Below the pieces are notes generated by a model, which ran no database searches, had not been told where the DNA came from, and worked only from the letters and a program-made list of their open reading frames with translations. Both the position numbers and the translations under genes were made by a program. 64,000 nt of DNA from positions 379,235-443,234 of the forward strand of contig CAVQFB010000004.1 in assembly GCA_963711675.1 (NCBI GenBank), given 5' to 3'. The DNA is from CAVQFB01 sp963711675. GTDB lineage: Bacteria; Acidobacteriota; Terriglobia; Terriglobales; Acidobacteriaceae. This document shows, piece after piece, positions 29,296 through 39,072 of the stretch (position 1 is the stretch's first letter; every line of letters begins with the position of its first letter).

Positions 29296-29376
29296 GGCTC
29301 CAGCCCCTCCTTCGTCGCTACTGCCGCGACGTGAGGTCCCCAATTCTAGCTGGTTGAGTTTTTCGAGGGCAGGTCA

Positions 29377-29901
29377 CAACCAAGGGGTGCTTCGCCATTG
29401 GCCCAGGGAAGGGAGAACCATACGCGACCCTCGCAGGACGCTTTTCGTTCCTTCGTCGGGGATACCACTCGCGTAATTATTCAATTCGATAGCGGTGTCA
29501 GTTTGCTCGCCACAGCGGAAGAGTCTTTGGATTCTAACCCCGCTCACGACACTCCACGCCGCCGAAATATATCGATCGTACCCGTAGTGCGGAAGTGGCT
29601 CGACTGCATCTTCCCTTGCGATTCGTATCAGGACCGCGATCCAGAGCCGTAGCCACATCCGCAAACTTTCCGACGAGAGCCCAAACATAGAACAGCTCGG
29701 ACCAGAGAATCGAGAAGGGGGCCCGGATTCGGACATTCAGCGTTGGCTCCACAGATCAGCTTGAGCCGCCGCCTATTTCCCAAGCCAGTTTTTCATCGTA
29801 TCCGTCAGCGCTTGGGAGGAACCGGAGCCAGGAGCGTTTCATGTGATTCGCGGCCACGCTTATCCACAAGAACCAAGAAAGCCGTTTGTTATTCTTAAGG
29901 A
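29377..29901. other. Intergenic, no supported gene
   Basis: About 525 bases between the IS and the next gene. Frames on both strands (for example 29374-29736 minus) lack a ribosome site and a recognisable fold. It may hold remnants of older sequence. The last 100 bases probably hold the promoter of the gene at 29902. Confidence 0.5.
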
Positions 29902-30828
29902 ATGGACCAAAAAGGATCTGCGCTGATGGGGGCAACCGCCATTTTCGCCGTGCTGTTGGTCGCTGGCATCATTTTGTTTTGCACGACAAATCAATTGGTG
30001 TCGTACCAATTGTCACCAAACCCAATAAGTGAGGTTTCGACGACAACCCAATTGATTGCTCAAAGCTCGACGAACCCAAAGACTAAGAGTTCCTCGGCGC
30101 AAAATGCATCTCCTATGTATAGTAGCGTCGCGACTGGTGACGCTTCAACCTCTATGCCAAACCGAGGTTCTGGTGACGCCTCGAACGGGTTCGAATTCTC
30201 ATCCAGCATCAATTATCAGAACTTCACATACAAGATCTACTATCTTGATGCAGCGTGCGACCCGAATCCTGATTCCACGAATTGCGATGCAGCACTCGTT
30301 CAAATAAATCCTGCCACCCTTCAAGCGACGACCTTGGTTCCCAGCTTGTGGCAAGCCATCCCAGCTCTTCGAAGGGAATACGCGGGACAGGTTGACTTGC
30401 TTTTTGCAGATAGCGGCAGACTCTTCATGCACGCCTATTCAAATAATCAAAATGGCGATGATTTGGGCTATTACCAGTTTGATCTTGCAGGCAACAAGTC
30501 GACCAACCTACGAATGCTTTCCTACCACCCGGGCAACTCATCGGATCCTTCACCGGCTCTCGTTACGTGATCGACGACTATGTTACTGCGTCATCCACAG
30601 AGCGAGTGGTAGTTTTCAGCGTGACTGAGAACAGGGATGTGTACGCGGAGAACTTACTCCCATATCAGATCCTTTTGGGATGGGATAAATGGACCATCAG
30701 CCGGAGCTTTTTTTACTTGGATCGCGACAGATACCGTGAGCTACACTATCTACGACTCCTCAAGACGAAACAGTGGCGGAGCATTCTCAGTCGTGAAGCA
30801 GCAAACACTTACGCTTCCGAGCGGTTGA
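29902..30828 (+). pseudogene. Hypothetical membrane-anchored protein, two frameshifts
   Basis: The first frame gives an N-terminal membrane anchor (MGATAIFAVLLVAGIILF) and a Ser/Thr/Asn linker, then a beta-rich domain up to about 30540. The sense then shifts: GSFTGSRYVIDDYVTASS continues in a second frame and GINGPSAGAFFTWIATDTV in a third, ending KQQTLTLPSG. So two single-base changes, near 30540 and 30690, interrupt one protein of about 308 residues. The tail resembles a propeller/strand protein. No family is recognised. Base composition is more A+T-rich than the left part. Confidence 0.5.
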
Positions 30829-31073
30829 TTTCGAAACAACCACTTAGTTGAGAGAAAAGTGCTTCCAAGAAGTTACCTTTCAGCTCGCGCAAAGCGATCA
30901 TTTGCGTTGGTTTTCCCACAATCACGTATCCCTCCTTTCGCACGCTCTAGCAGCTTCACAGGCTGCAGAGAGAATTCGGCAAGCAAACCGTGAGATGGGC
31001 TTTCGCATTCTGGCCGGCTATTAGTGCTTGTCCGCTGGGCAGGTGAGTACGAATTGCCTCCATAACGTTGTGT

Positions 31074-32876
31074 TTACAAGTCCCATAAAGGTTGTGTATG
31101 GGTCAGTTCCGGTCCACACCAGCCGTATGGATCGACACCGCGGAGATTTTTCCCAAGAACTTGGTCCACCTCAAAATGCAGGTGTGGTCCAACGCCGCCC
31201 CACCCATCAGGATGCTTCTTGGTCACGAAGAAGTTCCCGGAATATCCAATAGGATTTGCGCGATTCGTTGTAACCCACTCGTCCTGTTGGGCGCATGTTG
31301 GACAAGGGACAATGGCCTGCCCGGAGCTGCACTGACTTATATTGGTACAGCGGTAGACCTGCTGTTTGGTTTTGTCGTAGTACGACGAAAGATGCATATA
31401 TACGACCGTGTAACCGGAGTTGTTAATGGCATTCTTGCGTCCCCCTTTGGGTTTGGCCGGATAAGGAATTATTGTCAGAATGTGGCCGGTTGCCGGGTCT
31501 GGTACACCTGCGGCCCCCTGGAGGTGAGGTGACGCAGCCATTCAACGACGGGTAGAGCGGCTTCCCACCCTTATCTCCAAAGGCGAAATTGTAGTCAACT
31601 CCTGGGTGGCTGTCGTAGTAGGAGTACGCTTCTGTTGCCGTTGTCACCCGTGAGTTATAACCGTTTAGGAAGTTTGGGGATGTTGGGATTCGTGTACCCG
31701 TACAGTTTGCCACACAACCGTAGCCCTTGGCCCCGTATTTGAACATTGGCCGACTCGTGGGTAAAAGCGGAGATGGTTCCATATCCTGCTTTGTGAGACG
31801 TGCACTCATATGCCTGGGCCATGTAATGATCGAACACGGTATTGATCGGCGCATTTCCAGCCGTGCATGCACCTCCGCACTGCAAATCTTTTTTGACTGG
31901 AAATAGCAAGCTAAGAAATCCGAGCCAGTCCCAAGTATCGCCGAGGAGAGAACTGTTACCGTCCAGGAAGTTCGTGTCCCCTCCAAAGAGAAGTCCCCGG
32001 CCAGTTGCGATGTCAAAAACCAGGGAAGAACCCCCTCTCGCCGGGGGATTCAGGTGAGGGGAAGATGCAGTCCCAGTTAGCGCCGTCCCAAACCCATGTA
32101 TCAGCGAGACCAAGATCGGTTGAGGAATCGAAACCGCCAAACAATACAACCTGACTGTGTGCCGGATCGTCTGTCATCTGGGAGTAAAATCGCGAGGAAG
32201 GCATCGAAGACGGAGTTTGTTGCACCCAGTTGTTTCCGCTCCATGTCCACGTTTGCCGATAGACACTGTCGTAGAGAGTTATCGTCTGGTGAGTTGTATC
32301 TAAACAATGAGATCAGAAATGTCGGCTGGCGGAGAGTTTATCGGATTCAATTGTTGTCCAGTTTGCGCCATCCCAACTCCACGTATCGTTTAGGTATCCA
32401 AGGCTTCCATTGTGGCCGCCAAACAGAATGACCTGACCTCGGAGTGGGTCATAAGCCATCGAGGTGCAACAGCGCGCAGGGGGACTGTTGGCGGGCGTCA
32501 CTTGGGTCCAATTCTGTCCATCCCAAACCCATGTGTCGCCAAGATCTCCAGACGGTCCTAGTCCCCCGAACATTACGACTTGTCCGTGTGCAGCATCAAA
32601 AGCTGCAGCGGAAGAACCCCGAATTGAAGGAGCAATCGAGGGAAACTTTTGCGTCCAGTTCTGTCCGTCCCAAACCCAAGTGTCATTCAATTCTTGAAAT
32701 CCCGAGATCTCTCCGCCAAATAACACGACTTGACCTCGGGCCGTGTCGTAGGCCGTGGTGTGGTAGCTCCTTGCTGACGGGCTTGCAGCCGGGAAGTCCT
32801 CGTTCCAAGTTTGAGCTAGAGCAAAGTTGGTGAAGAGAAAACAGCTGCAGATTAGACACAGACGCAGTTGCGCCAT
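31074..32876 (-). pseudogene. Kelch-repeat/M23 peptidase fusion protein, several frameshifts
   Basis: From 32876 downward the frame gives a signal peptide (LCLICSCFLFTNFALAQ) and Kelch blades, each with a variant of GQVVLFGG followed by NDTWVWDGQNW; five such blades are visible across three frames. The C-terminal part is an M23 zinc peptidase: DSHPGVDYNF supplies the first ligands (H and D) and PHLHFEVDQVLG the HxH. At least four single-base changes (near 32330, 32065, 31930 and 31530) separate the pieces. Joined, they give about 600 residues. Kelch propellers bind ligands or cell wall; M23 cuts peptidoglycan crosslinks. Confidence 0.6.
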
Positions 32877-33154
32877 GACAGTTCTCTCCGAGGGGTCATT
32901 TGTGGGGCCGGGCTCGATAGAAACTTCTTATGGTGGGGGACGCAAATCGAGCGAGCCAATTCTCGCTCTTTACCCAATCTGGAGTCAAGCATGGAAATTG
33001 TTAAACAGAGCATTCTCAAACTGAGTGTGGTTGGAATGTTGTCATCGATCAGAATGCATAGCGCGGTCTGTCCACCCAAAGCTTGGGGGATCCAAAAGCA
33101 TTAACGCCCCTTTTTGCTATTCGAAGGGCACGTGCGAAAGCTGCCAGTTTCCGA

Positions 33155-33930
33155 TCAACCGGTATCGTTCAAAACCGTGTGGCACCGGCGGAAGGAAGTG
33201 CGCGCCATCGTAGGGGGCACCGATTTTTCCAAGCCTTCTGCTATGTCTCGGCGTAGGCGAGCGATCTCCATTTTTATTGCTGATGCTCGAAGAGCCCGAC
33301 CTTTCAGAAGCAATTTCAAGAACCGATGCTCGTTGACCATTCTCACGATTTCTGCTGCCGCCAGCCCCCGGCCGTGAAAGAGAAGACAATTAAAGAGCGC
33401 TGCACGTACCGGGGTGGAGTGGATGTCTGCCTGACTTGTGCCGTAGGACACCGATGCTCCAACCCATTCACAATGCCCGCAGTGATGCGGGACTGCTCCC
33501 GAGAATCGATGAATTCCGAAGAGGATAGGACCGAGCATCCGGTCGGTGGTGAGATTGTCGGCAATCACTTGGACGTACCTCACGACGGCGCCGAAGTTTG
33601 TCGACTTCACGATCACGTGAGCGCCGGTTCGCCGCGCACGATTGATGCGATCCCAATCAGCAAAGGGAACGAGAATCAACGCTTTTGTGCAGAACGATCC
33701 TTGGCCCCGTTCAGCAGCCATTCTGCAAAGCTCCGCAAGGCGAAGACCGGATCCGGCTCTTCTCGGCAAATACTCTCAGCCGCGACGAGCACATCGGGTT
33801 GCCAGTCTCTAACCGACTTCGCCGCTGCGTTCAAGTCGCGACAGATCAACACGCGGTGTCCGAAGGATTCGAGACTTGCCTCAAGGGCCTGCCCTTCTAC
33901 AACCTTTTCGAGAGCAAGAATTATCTTCAT
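33155..33930 (-). pseudogene. Receiver-like domain protein, one frameshift
   Basis: The first frame (33930 to about 33750) begins MKIILALEKVVEGQALEASL, followed by SFGHRVLICRDLNAA and WQPDVLVAAES, which fit a CheY-like beta-alpha fold with weak phospho-acceptor residues. After a single-base change near 33750 the sense continues as RLAELCRMAAERGQGSF to GAHVIVKSTNFGAVVRYV. The remainder (VSYGTSQADIHSTPVRAAL) is unfamiliar and ends LRRDIAEGLEKS. Together about 255 residues. I read this as a divergent response-regulator-like protein of unknown output. Confidence 0.42.
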
Positions 33931-34251
33931 CGTCGATCTCGGTCCGTACGGTCCGGCAGCTTTCTCGCGTTTAGAAAAGCGGAGGGCAGGGCGGGTTTTC
34001 CTCTGCCCTCTCGACTACAAAGCGCGCATTTGTTCTCTTCTGCAAATCACCATAGGCGAGAGCGGAAATGCTGTCTGTTGGGAAGTGTGTAGCTCTTTGT
34101 AGGGAATGTGTAAGGACTGCCGTGGAGTGTTCCTGGCGGAACCGCCCTCAGCAATTCCTTGCGTTACGCTGAAAAAATCTTATGCTGAAGACGTAACAGC
34201 GTTGGTTCGTGGGGGTTGTTCAATGAGAACCATTCGTAACCTGAATCACCG
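33931..34251. other. Divergent intergenic region
   Basis: About 320 bases upstream of both the receiver-like gene and the winged-helix/TPR gene. No gene is seen. It should contain the two divergent promoters; I find no convincing -10/-35 pair. Confidence 0.45.
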
Positions 34252-35580
34252 ATGAATCCAACTTTCGAACCGCAGCCATCTTATAAAGTCGGCCCGCTCG
34301 TGCTAGATACGCATGCCCGCGAGGTTCGCCAAAAGGGGAGCATACTCCCACTTTCAGAAATTCAGATTGTGGTGTTTCTTCAGCTCGTAGAGCGAAGAGG
34401 TGGCGTAGTGTTGCGGGAAGAATTTCGACCTTGGCCACGGCGAAGGGCAGAAGCGGACCGCAGGCATCCGGTCGATGCAGTGATCAGCGAACTTCGGAAG
34501 GTTCTGCCAAAGGAAGTTGAGATCGAGAGGGCCTGGGGTCGCGGGTATCGACTGGCAAGCAGCGTTCCCGTGACCGAAGTAGCCGGAACATCCGTACCAC
34601 CAGCAGAGCGGGCACGAGTCATTGGCCTCGACCGGATGAATATTCATACCCTGCAATCACTGCGGGCATCTATCGCGAAATATGAGGAGGTGCTACGAGA
34701 GGGACCCGACGCCGATGCCTATGCCAATCTCGCGATGTGCTATATCAACCAAGGCCACACCGGGTTTTGCCTTGACCTGCCACAGCGGACAATCCCGAAA
34801 ACGCGAGCGCTCCTGGACGACGCATTGAAACACTATCCACGGTTTTCGTCGGCGTATGCGCTGCGCGCACTCACGCATCTCATATTCGAGTACGACTGGA
34901 AACAGGCGGAGGCCGGCTTGATGCGCGCCTTCGAGTTGAACCAGGACGACGAGTATGCTCACGTTATTGCTGCGCACATGGAAGTATCTCGCGGCAATTT
35001 CGGCATCGGATTGGATCACGCCCGCCGCGCTGCGGGGCTTGATTGGCGAAGTCCTATGACGGTCTTCACGGTTCCCTGGATGCTGGTTTTTGCCGGCCGA
35101 GCGAGTGAAGCCGTCGGCGAAGCTGAACGAGCGATCAAGGATTTCGATCCCTTCGCCGTCGGCCACATTATCTGCGGCTATGCTTGGGAAACAAGCGATA
35201 TGCTTGCGCAGGCGATGACAGAATACAAGAACTCGCTCAAAATCTCGCCGTTTCCTGATGCTTTTGCGTCCTTAGGCCACGCTTCAGCGAAAGCCGGTGA
35301 TAAAAGCGCAGCCAGATCGTACTTGGCACAACTGCGGAAGTTCGAGGGAATTGCGTACGTGCCAGGTTATCTAGAAGCGCTCGTCTACGTTGGCCTCGAA
35401 GACAAACAGCGAGCACTGGAAGCATTGGAAACGTCTTACGAGCAGAAATGTGATTGGCTCATCTACCTCAACGTTGAACGGCGATGGGAGCCTTTGAGAA
35501 GCGAGAAAAGATTCCTGGCTCTTCTGGGCAAAGTTGGTCTAGCGTCAAATCGCTCAAAAGACGCGCGACGGCTGCGATAA
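34252..35580 (+). CDS. Winged-helix regulator with TPR domain (CadC-like)
   Basis: Residues 10-105 form an OmpR/CadC-type winged helix (VGPLVLDTHAREVRQKGS, LPLSEIQIVVFLQLVERRG, IERAWGRGYRLA). The rest (about 125-430) is a TPR-like solenoid (EVLREGPDADAYANLAMCY). No membrane segment lies between, unlike classical CadC, so it is a soluble one-component regulator. The target is unknown. The type is very frequent in Acidobacteria. The frame is intact. It stands alone. Confidence 0.83.
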   Translation: MNPTFEPQPSYKVGPLVLDTHAREVRQKGSILPLSEIQIVVFLQLVERRGGVVLREEFRPWPRRRAEADRRHPVDAVISELRKVLPKEVEIERAWGRGYRLASSVPVTEVAGTSVPPAERARVIGLDRMNIHTLQSLRASIAKYEEVLREGPDADAYANLAMCYINQGHTGFCLDLPQRTIPKTRALLDDALKHYPRFSSAYALRALTHLIFEYDWKQAEAGLMRAFELNQDDEYAHVIAAHMEVSRGNFGIGLDHARRAAGLDWRSPMTVFTVPWMLVFAGRASEAVGEAERAIKDFDPFAVGHIICGYAWETSDMLAQAMTEYKNSLKISPFPDAFASLGHASAKAGDKSAARSYLAQLRKFEGIAYVPGYLEALVYVGLEDKQRALEALETSYEQKCDWLIYLNVERRWEPLRSEKRFLALLGKVGLASNRSKDARRLR

Positions 35581-35899
35581 TCTTACATCGGGCCATCCAA
35601 CGACAACGAGCAATCGGCTACGTCGCCGGGCTGGCACTGAAAAACAGCTCCGCCGCGCATGGTAGCATCCGAAAAGTGCATTGAAGGTGTACGCGGCAAA
35701 AGCGTAGTCTTGCATCCACGATCAGGAAACCTCCAGGCGCTATCCATCGACCTTGTCCTGCGTGCGGACATACCTTTCGGCGGCCACTGACCGTCGAAGA
35801 GTTTAGGAATGACATCCGCATCCACGAATTGACAAGCGAGAAACATAAACGAATCAAGGGCGAGAAGAATGCTTCCCCGGCTTCTTGATCACCAGCACA
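35581..35899. other. Intergenic, no supported gene
   Basis: About 320 bases between convergent genes. Two overlapping minus-strand frames (35583-35857) show some protein-like stretches such as APGGFLIVDARLRF, but no intact gene. They may be the relic of a broken gene. Confidence 0.4.
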
Positions 35900-36276
35900 C
35901 TAGAATCGCGGCTTGGCTCTGAAGTCCGGCAGGCTAATTTGAACCTTGCGGGTTACCTTCCGCACGCGATCCTTTCTGTGCATGATCGTTGGGACCACAT
36001 GAAACCCCGCCTTTGCCAGATCTTGCTTATAGCTCTCGAACTTTGCGTATGGCCAATATTGCTCCCGTGACGCGATGTCCCACGCCTCCTTCTGTGTGAT
36101 TGAATGTCGAAAAACTCGGGGATCTTCGCGGATGGCTCTGGATCAAACATGACGTGCCACAGCAGTTGACCAGCAGCTGCAGTTGATAGGCGTTCACGGA
36201 TTTCCGCCAGGGTTAGCTCGCCAAGACCGGGATCGAGAAAATAACGCCGCAGCCGGCGTCTTCGCGATCTCTTCAT
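35900..36276 (-). pseudogene. Small basic hypothetical protein, one frameshift
   Basis: The first frame begins MKRSRRRRLRRYFLDPGLG and runs through ELTLAEIRERLSTAAAGQL and WHVMFDPEPSAKIPEFFDIQ; after a change near 36095 the sense continues as KEAWDIASREQYWPYAKFES to SLPDFRAKPRF. Together about 125 residues, very basic at the start. The second part has the look of a small nucleic-acid-binding protein. I do not recognise the family. It illustrates the general frameshift problem in this window. Confidence 0.42.
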
Positions 36277-36728
36277 CACGACTATCCGCGTACCTTTAGC
36301 ATCCGGAGAACGGTCGACCCGTCAAGCGTCCGAAGCGCCAGGTGCTCTCCGGGTATGTGTATGGTGAATTGAGAACCGGGTGTTTGGAGAAAAAGTTATC
36401 CCTCCGCTCAAGGAACACGCCGCTGAAAAGGCTTAAGGCTGCAGTGTCCGAATCCTGGATTTCTAAGTCGCATTTTGGCTAGGTTTTCAATAAGCTCCCT
36501 GATTGACATATTGTGATGTCAGTGGTACGAATGCGGATAATCTGTCCGTCTGGAAGTTGTTCGATGAGTATCCAACGTGTCCTCTCAGCATCCCTTCGCA
36601 TTTCTTGCGACATCGATCATGGAACATGCCGGTCTTAAGCCACTCCCAGCTGGGCCGAGGTATATCTGATGTTCTGAAATTCCGAAACTCTGGTCAAGAT
36701 TGACTCTTTCACTTAAGGAGGAAAGAAC
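36277..36728. other. Intergenic, possible promoter of the Cys-rich peptide operon
   Basis: About 450 A+T-rich bases without a supported gene; the frame at 36503-36703 lacks a ribosome site. TTGACA at 36503-36508 is a good -35 but the matching -10 (TACGAA) is weak. AAGGAGG at 36717-36723 is the ribosome site of the next gene. Confidence 0.45.
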
Positions 36729-37031
36729 ATGAAACGTTTACTGTTCACTCTTCTTGTGTGTGCCCTTGCCGTTGGCCTTGGAATCCAACGAGCAAAGGCT
36801 ACGTGCAACAATATAACAGGCAACGGAAACGAGGATTTCAGTTGCAAGAAGATTGCAGCCTGTGGCCTGCTCTCCATGTGCATCCTCGATGAGTGTTACG
36901 AGCCGAATGGTTACGCTTGTGAGCCCAAGTCCCTCCAGCAATGTAATCTGACGGGATGTGCCTTCACTATGTGCCCGAACAATTGCTCACCAATTCAAAC
37001 GCGAGCGCGTTTGGACGACATCAAACGGTAG
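36729..37031 (+). CDS. Secreted cysteine-rich peptide, 100 aa
   Basis: AAGGAGG precedes ATG 36729. A clean signal peptide (MKRLLFTLLVCALAVGLGIQ to AKA) leads to a mature chain of about 75 residues with ten cysteines, spaced as in a disulphide-stabilised knot (CKKIAACGLLSMC, CNLTGCAFTMCPNNC). Such density is rare in bacteria outside secreted toxins, bacteriocins, lectins or protease inhibitors. The next gene starts 9 bases later and encodes a membrane-anchored protein, so the two form one operon. I recognise no family; the role is unknown. Confidence 0.75.
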   Translation: MKRLLFTLLVCALAVGLGIQRAKATCNNITGNGNEDFSCKKIAACGLLSMCILDECYEPNGYACEPKSLQQCNLTGCAFTMCPNNCSPIQTRARLDDIKR

Positions 37032-37040
37032 GAGTTAACC

Positions 37041-37817
37041 ATGAAAGACAAAGTAACATGGATTGTCCTCTATGTGGCGATGGCTGCCCTGTGCTTTTAC
37101 GGGGCAGCGAAGCTAACTATGTATCACATCGCAAGTGCACAAGGCAGGATTGTTCCCTTTGTGCTTCGAACGGAGAGCTACAACTACGATAAGGGACCCA
37201 AGGGAGAATTATTCCTCAAGGAGGCTGTTGCGCGGCGCTCAGATGGAGCCACTGCCGTAATCTCAACGGTAGGGGAACCTTCTTCAGGTAACACCGTTAA
37301 GACGCTCACATTTCTTGACGGAAGATCGGTCGTAGTCTACGACCCAATCCAGGCGAAGTCGAGTTGGCACGTGACCGCGACACGCCTCGCTGGATTGAGA
37401 GAGCATTTGCTTAATCCAGCGTCAGATTGTATGCCCGAAGGAAAACGAGAAGGGAAACGAAATGTTATCGGTGACGATTTGATTCTAGGACACAAGGTGA
37501 TCCGAATCGAGTCCGACTTGAATGCTGGCCGCGTAATCGACTGGAAAGCTCCAGACCTAGCTTGTGAGGCTTTGGAATTCACGTTCGAGGAACGCCAATC
37601 TGACCACTCACTCAAACTCAAGACTCACGCAAAGGCTGTGTCTCTTGACATCGGGGAGCCACCTTCCGACATTTTTGAAGCTGGCGCTGATTATGTGGAA
37701 ATGAAGCCTTCCGAAGCTCAGGCTCGGTATTTCCAAAAAGTGGGTGCCCCAGAGGACGCTGCCAGCAAGCAATCGGCTGAGCAATCAGACATTGAGTATT
37801 TGCAAGGCCAACGCTGA
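37041..37817 (+). CDS. Membrane-anchored hypothetical protein of the Cys-rich peptide operon
   Basis: A 258-residue protein with one N-terminal anchor (IVLYVAMAALCFYGAAKL) and an extracytoplasmic beta-rich domain (VISTVGEPSSGNTVKTLTF, FLDGRSVVVYDPIQAKSSW). Its ribosome site is AGGAG at 37030-37034. Residues near the end (SKQSAEQSDIEYLQGQR) are polar. No catalytic motif is seen. Nine bases separate it from the Cys-rich peptide, which may be its ligand or partner. The fold somewhat recalls lipoprotein carrier-like domains, without enough to assign it. Confidence 0.68.
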   Translation: MKDKVTWIVLYVAMAALCFYGAAKLTMYHIASAQGRIVPFVLRTESYNYDKGPKGELFLKEAVARRSDGATAVISTVGEPSSGNTVKTLTFLDGRSVVVYDPIQAKSSWHVTATRLAGLREHLLNPASDCMPEGKREGKRNVIGDDLILGHKVIRIESDLNAGRVIDWKAPDLACEALEFTFEERQSDHSLKLKTHAKAVSLDIGEPPSDIFEAGADYVEMKPSEAQARYFQKVGAPEDAASKQSAEQSDIEYLQGQR

Positions 37818-38196
37818 TTAGCTTGAACGATTCGGGTTGTTCCCCGCGCTGACCCCGCGTCGTTTGGGATGGCTCCTTTCGATGCGGGGTTCTTCCGATA
37901 CCAGAATGCCCCGCGATTTTCTCATTTTCTCTGCAGCCTTGGCCTCATGTTCTCTTGCAGCAGCAAGCGTGCAGTGCAGGCCGACCGATTCTGAGACGTC
38001 AGTTAACGCGCTCGGAATGCATCCTCGGCCGTCGAAATTTTCGAGACGATGGCACCGTCTCCAGGGCGAGGGCGAACCCTACCCTCAGGTGAGACTCCGA
38101 TGACCTCCGTAATGATTTCTTCGAGAGGGCGTGCTCTCTTTCGGATGGACCTACCCACCCGTGAGTAGCATCGACGGTCCACGACTGAAGGTTAGA
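37818..38196. other. Intergenic, no supported gene
   Basis: About 380 bases. Frames on both strands lack ribosome sites and recognisable folds. It separates the Cys-rich peptide operon from the iron-sulphur-like small gene. Confidence 0.45.
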
Positions 38197-38428
38197 ATGG
38201 CGTCGGAGCGGCAGGACAAGGACAAGTACACGCACGCAGAGGTCAGGTTCGAGCACCCCGCGAGGGGGAAGAATACCTGCGACGAGTGCGCACACTTCAT
38301 CCGTGGGTGGGTCGCTGGGCGGCTGGCATGTTGGTGGCTGCGAGATCGTGAAGGATCCGATCGAGCCGGAGGAATGGTGTAATAAATTTAACGCCTCCCT
38401 AGTTAAGCCGTTGAAAACGCTAAACTGA
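38197..38428 (+). pseudogene. Small CxxC protein, HiPIP-like, one frameshift
   Basis: Reading ATG 38197 gives MASERQDKDKYTHAEVRFEH then CDECAHFI; after a single-base change near 38320 the sense resumes as CEIVKDPIEPEEWCNKF. The four Cys with CxxCxHF...C...WC spacing resemble the high-potential iron-sulphur-type proteins of soil bacteria. Joined, about 76 residues. If intact, it could bind a metal or Fe-S cluster. Assignment is by motif spacing only. Confidence 0.45.
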
Positions 38429-38610
38429 CATCACGGCTGACGCCGATGGCGGCGTGGATATCCATTCTTCACTGCACCAATTTTGAGCAATTGACCCTGC
38501 TCTGACGCAGGCGTAGCTTTCGCTTTATAAGAGTCCACAAAGCTAAGGTTTATCGTCCTTCAGGTGAGTCTTCTCTGCCTCGCCCGCGGAACGTCAGAAG
38601 GGAGTCCCTC

Positions 38611-38802
38611 ATGCCAAAAGATCGGACCCAGAAGCCAACCGCAAAGATAGCTATTGAATCGAACCCAAACCTCGAAGAAGAAATTCGCCGCCTCGCCTAT
38701 GAGTTCTACGAGGAGCGCGGCCGGGAAGACGGCCGTGACGTGGAAGACTGGCTCCGTGCCAAATGGGGCATAAAGACCTCCCCCTGGACAGGTCAATTCT
38801 AG
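38611..38802 (+). CDS. DUF2934 domain protein
   Basis: A 63-residue protein whose core EEIRRLAYEFYEERGREDG and DVEDWLRAKWGI is the DUF2934 signature. AGAAGGGAG lies upstream of ATG 38611. Such small helical proteins are widespread in Acidobacteria and Alphaproteobacteria with no assigned function. It stands between accessory genes and is intact. Confidence 0.85.
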   Translation: MPKDRTQKPTAKIAIESNPNLEEEIRRLAYEFYEERGREDGRDVEDWLRAKWGIKTSPWTGQF

Positions 38803-39072
38803 ACCTCCAGGTTGGTGGGTTCAATGCCACTGAGGCATGTATTCCCGCGTTCCTAAATTCTACGGTAGTGCAATCGTTGGAACCTTCGTCCGGAGGATGA
38901 TAGCGCGGTCGTATTCTCGGCCTTGTATTGAGCTGTCGCACTGCTCTGCGGCAAGCCGCCAGCGCCCCGCTGTTTTGTGAGTCCTTTCGTCGGCTCCCAC
39001 ACGTCTTGACGGACCCTCATGCGGTCTATACGTCAACGGGGAGCCGACGAAAAGGCTCAGTCCTCGCATCGT

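Larger units (their letters stand above)
28181..29376 (-). mobile_element. IS3 family insertion sequence, complete
   Basis: A 1196-bp IS. The ends are imperfect inverted repeats: TGACCTGCCTCGTTTTTCTC at the left (28181-28200) and the complementary TGACCTGCCCTCGAAAAACTC-like end at the right (to 29376). It begins TG and ends CA as usual. The bases CAAC occur directly before and after it (28177-28180 and 29377-29380), a 4-bp target duplication, so insertion was recent. Two overlapping transposase frames are intact. It inserted about 90 bp beyond the tRNA-Pro. Confidence 0.9.

Noticed and set aside
29374..29736. A minus-strand frame of 120 codons after the IS
   Set aside because: No ribosome site, no fold, and it runs through the IS boundary.
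37837..38103. Plus-strand frame of 88 codons
   Set aside because: No ribosome site and composition without recognisable structure.
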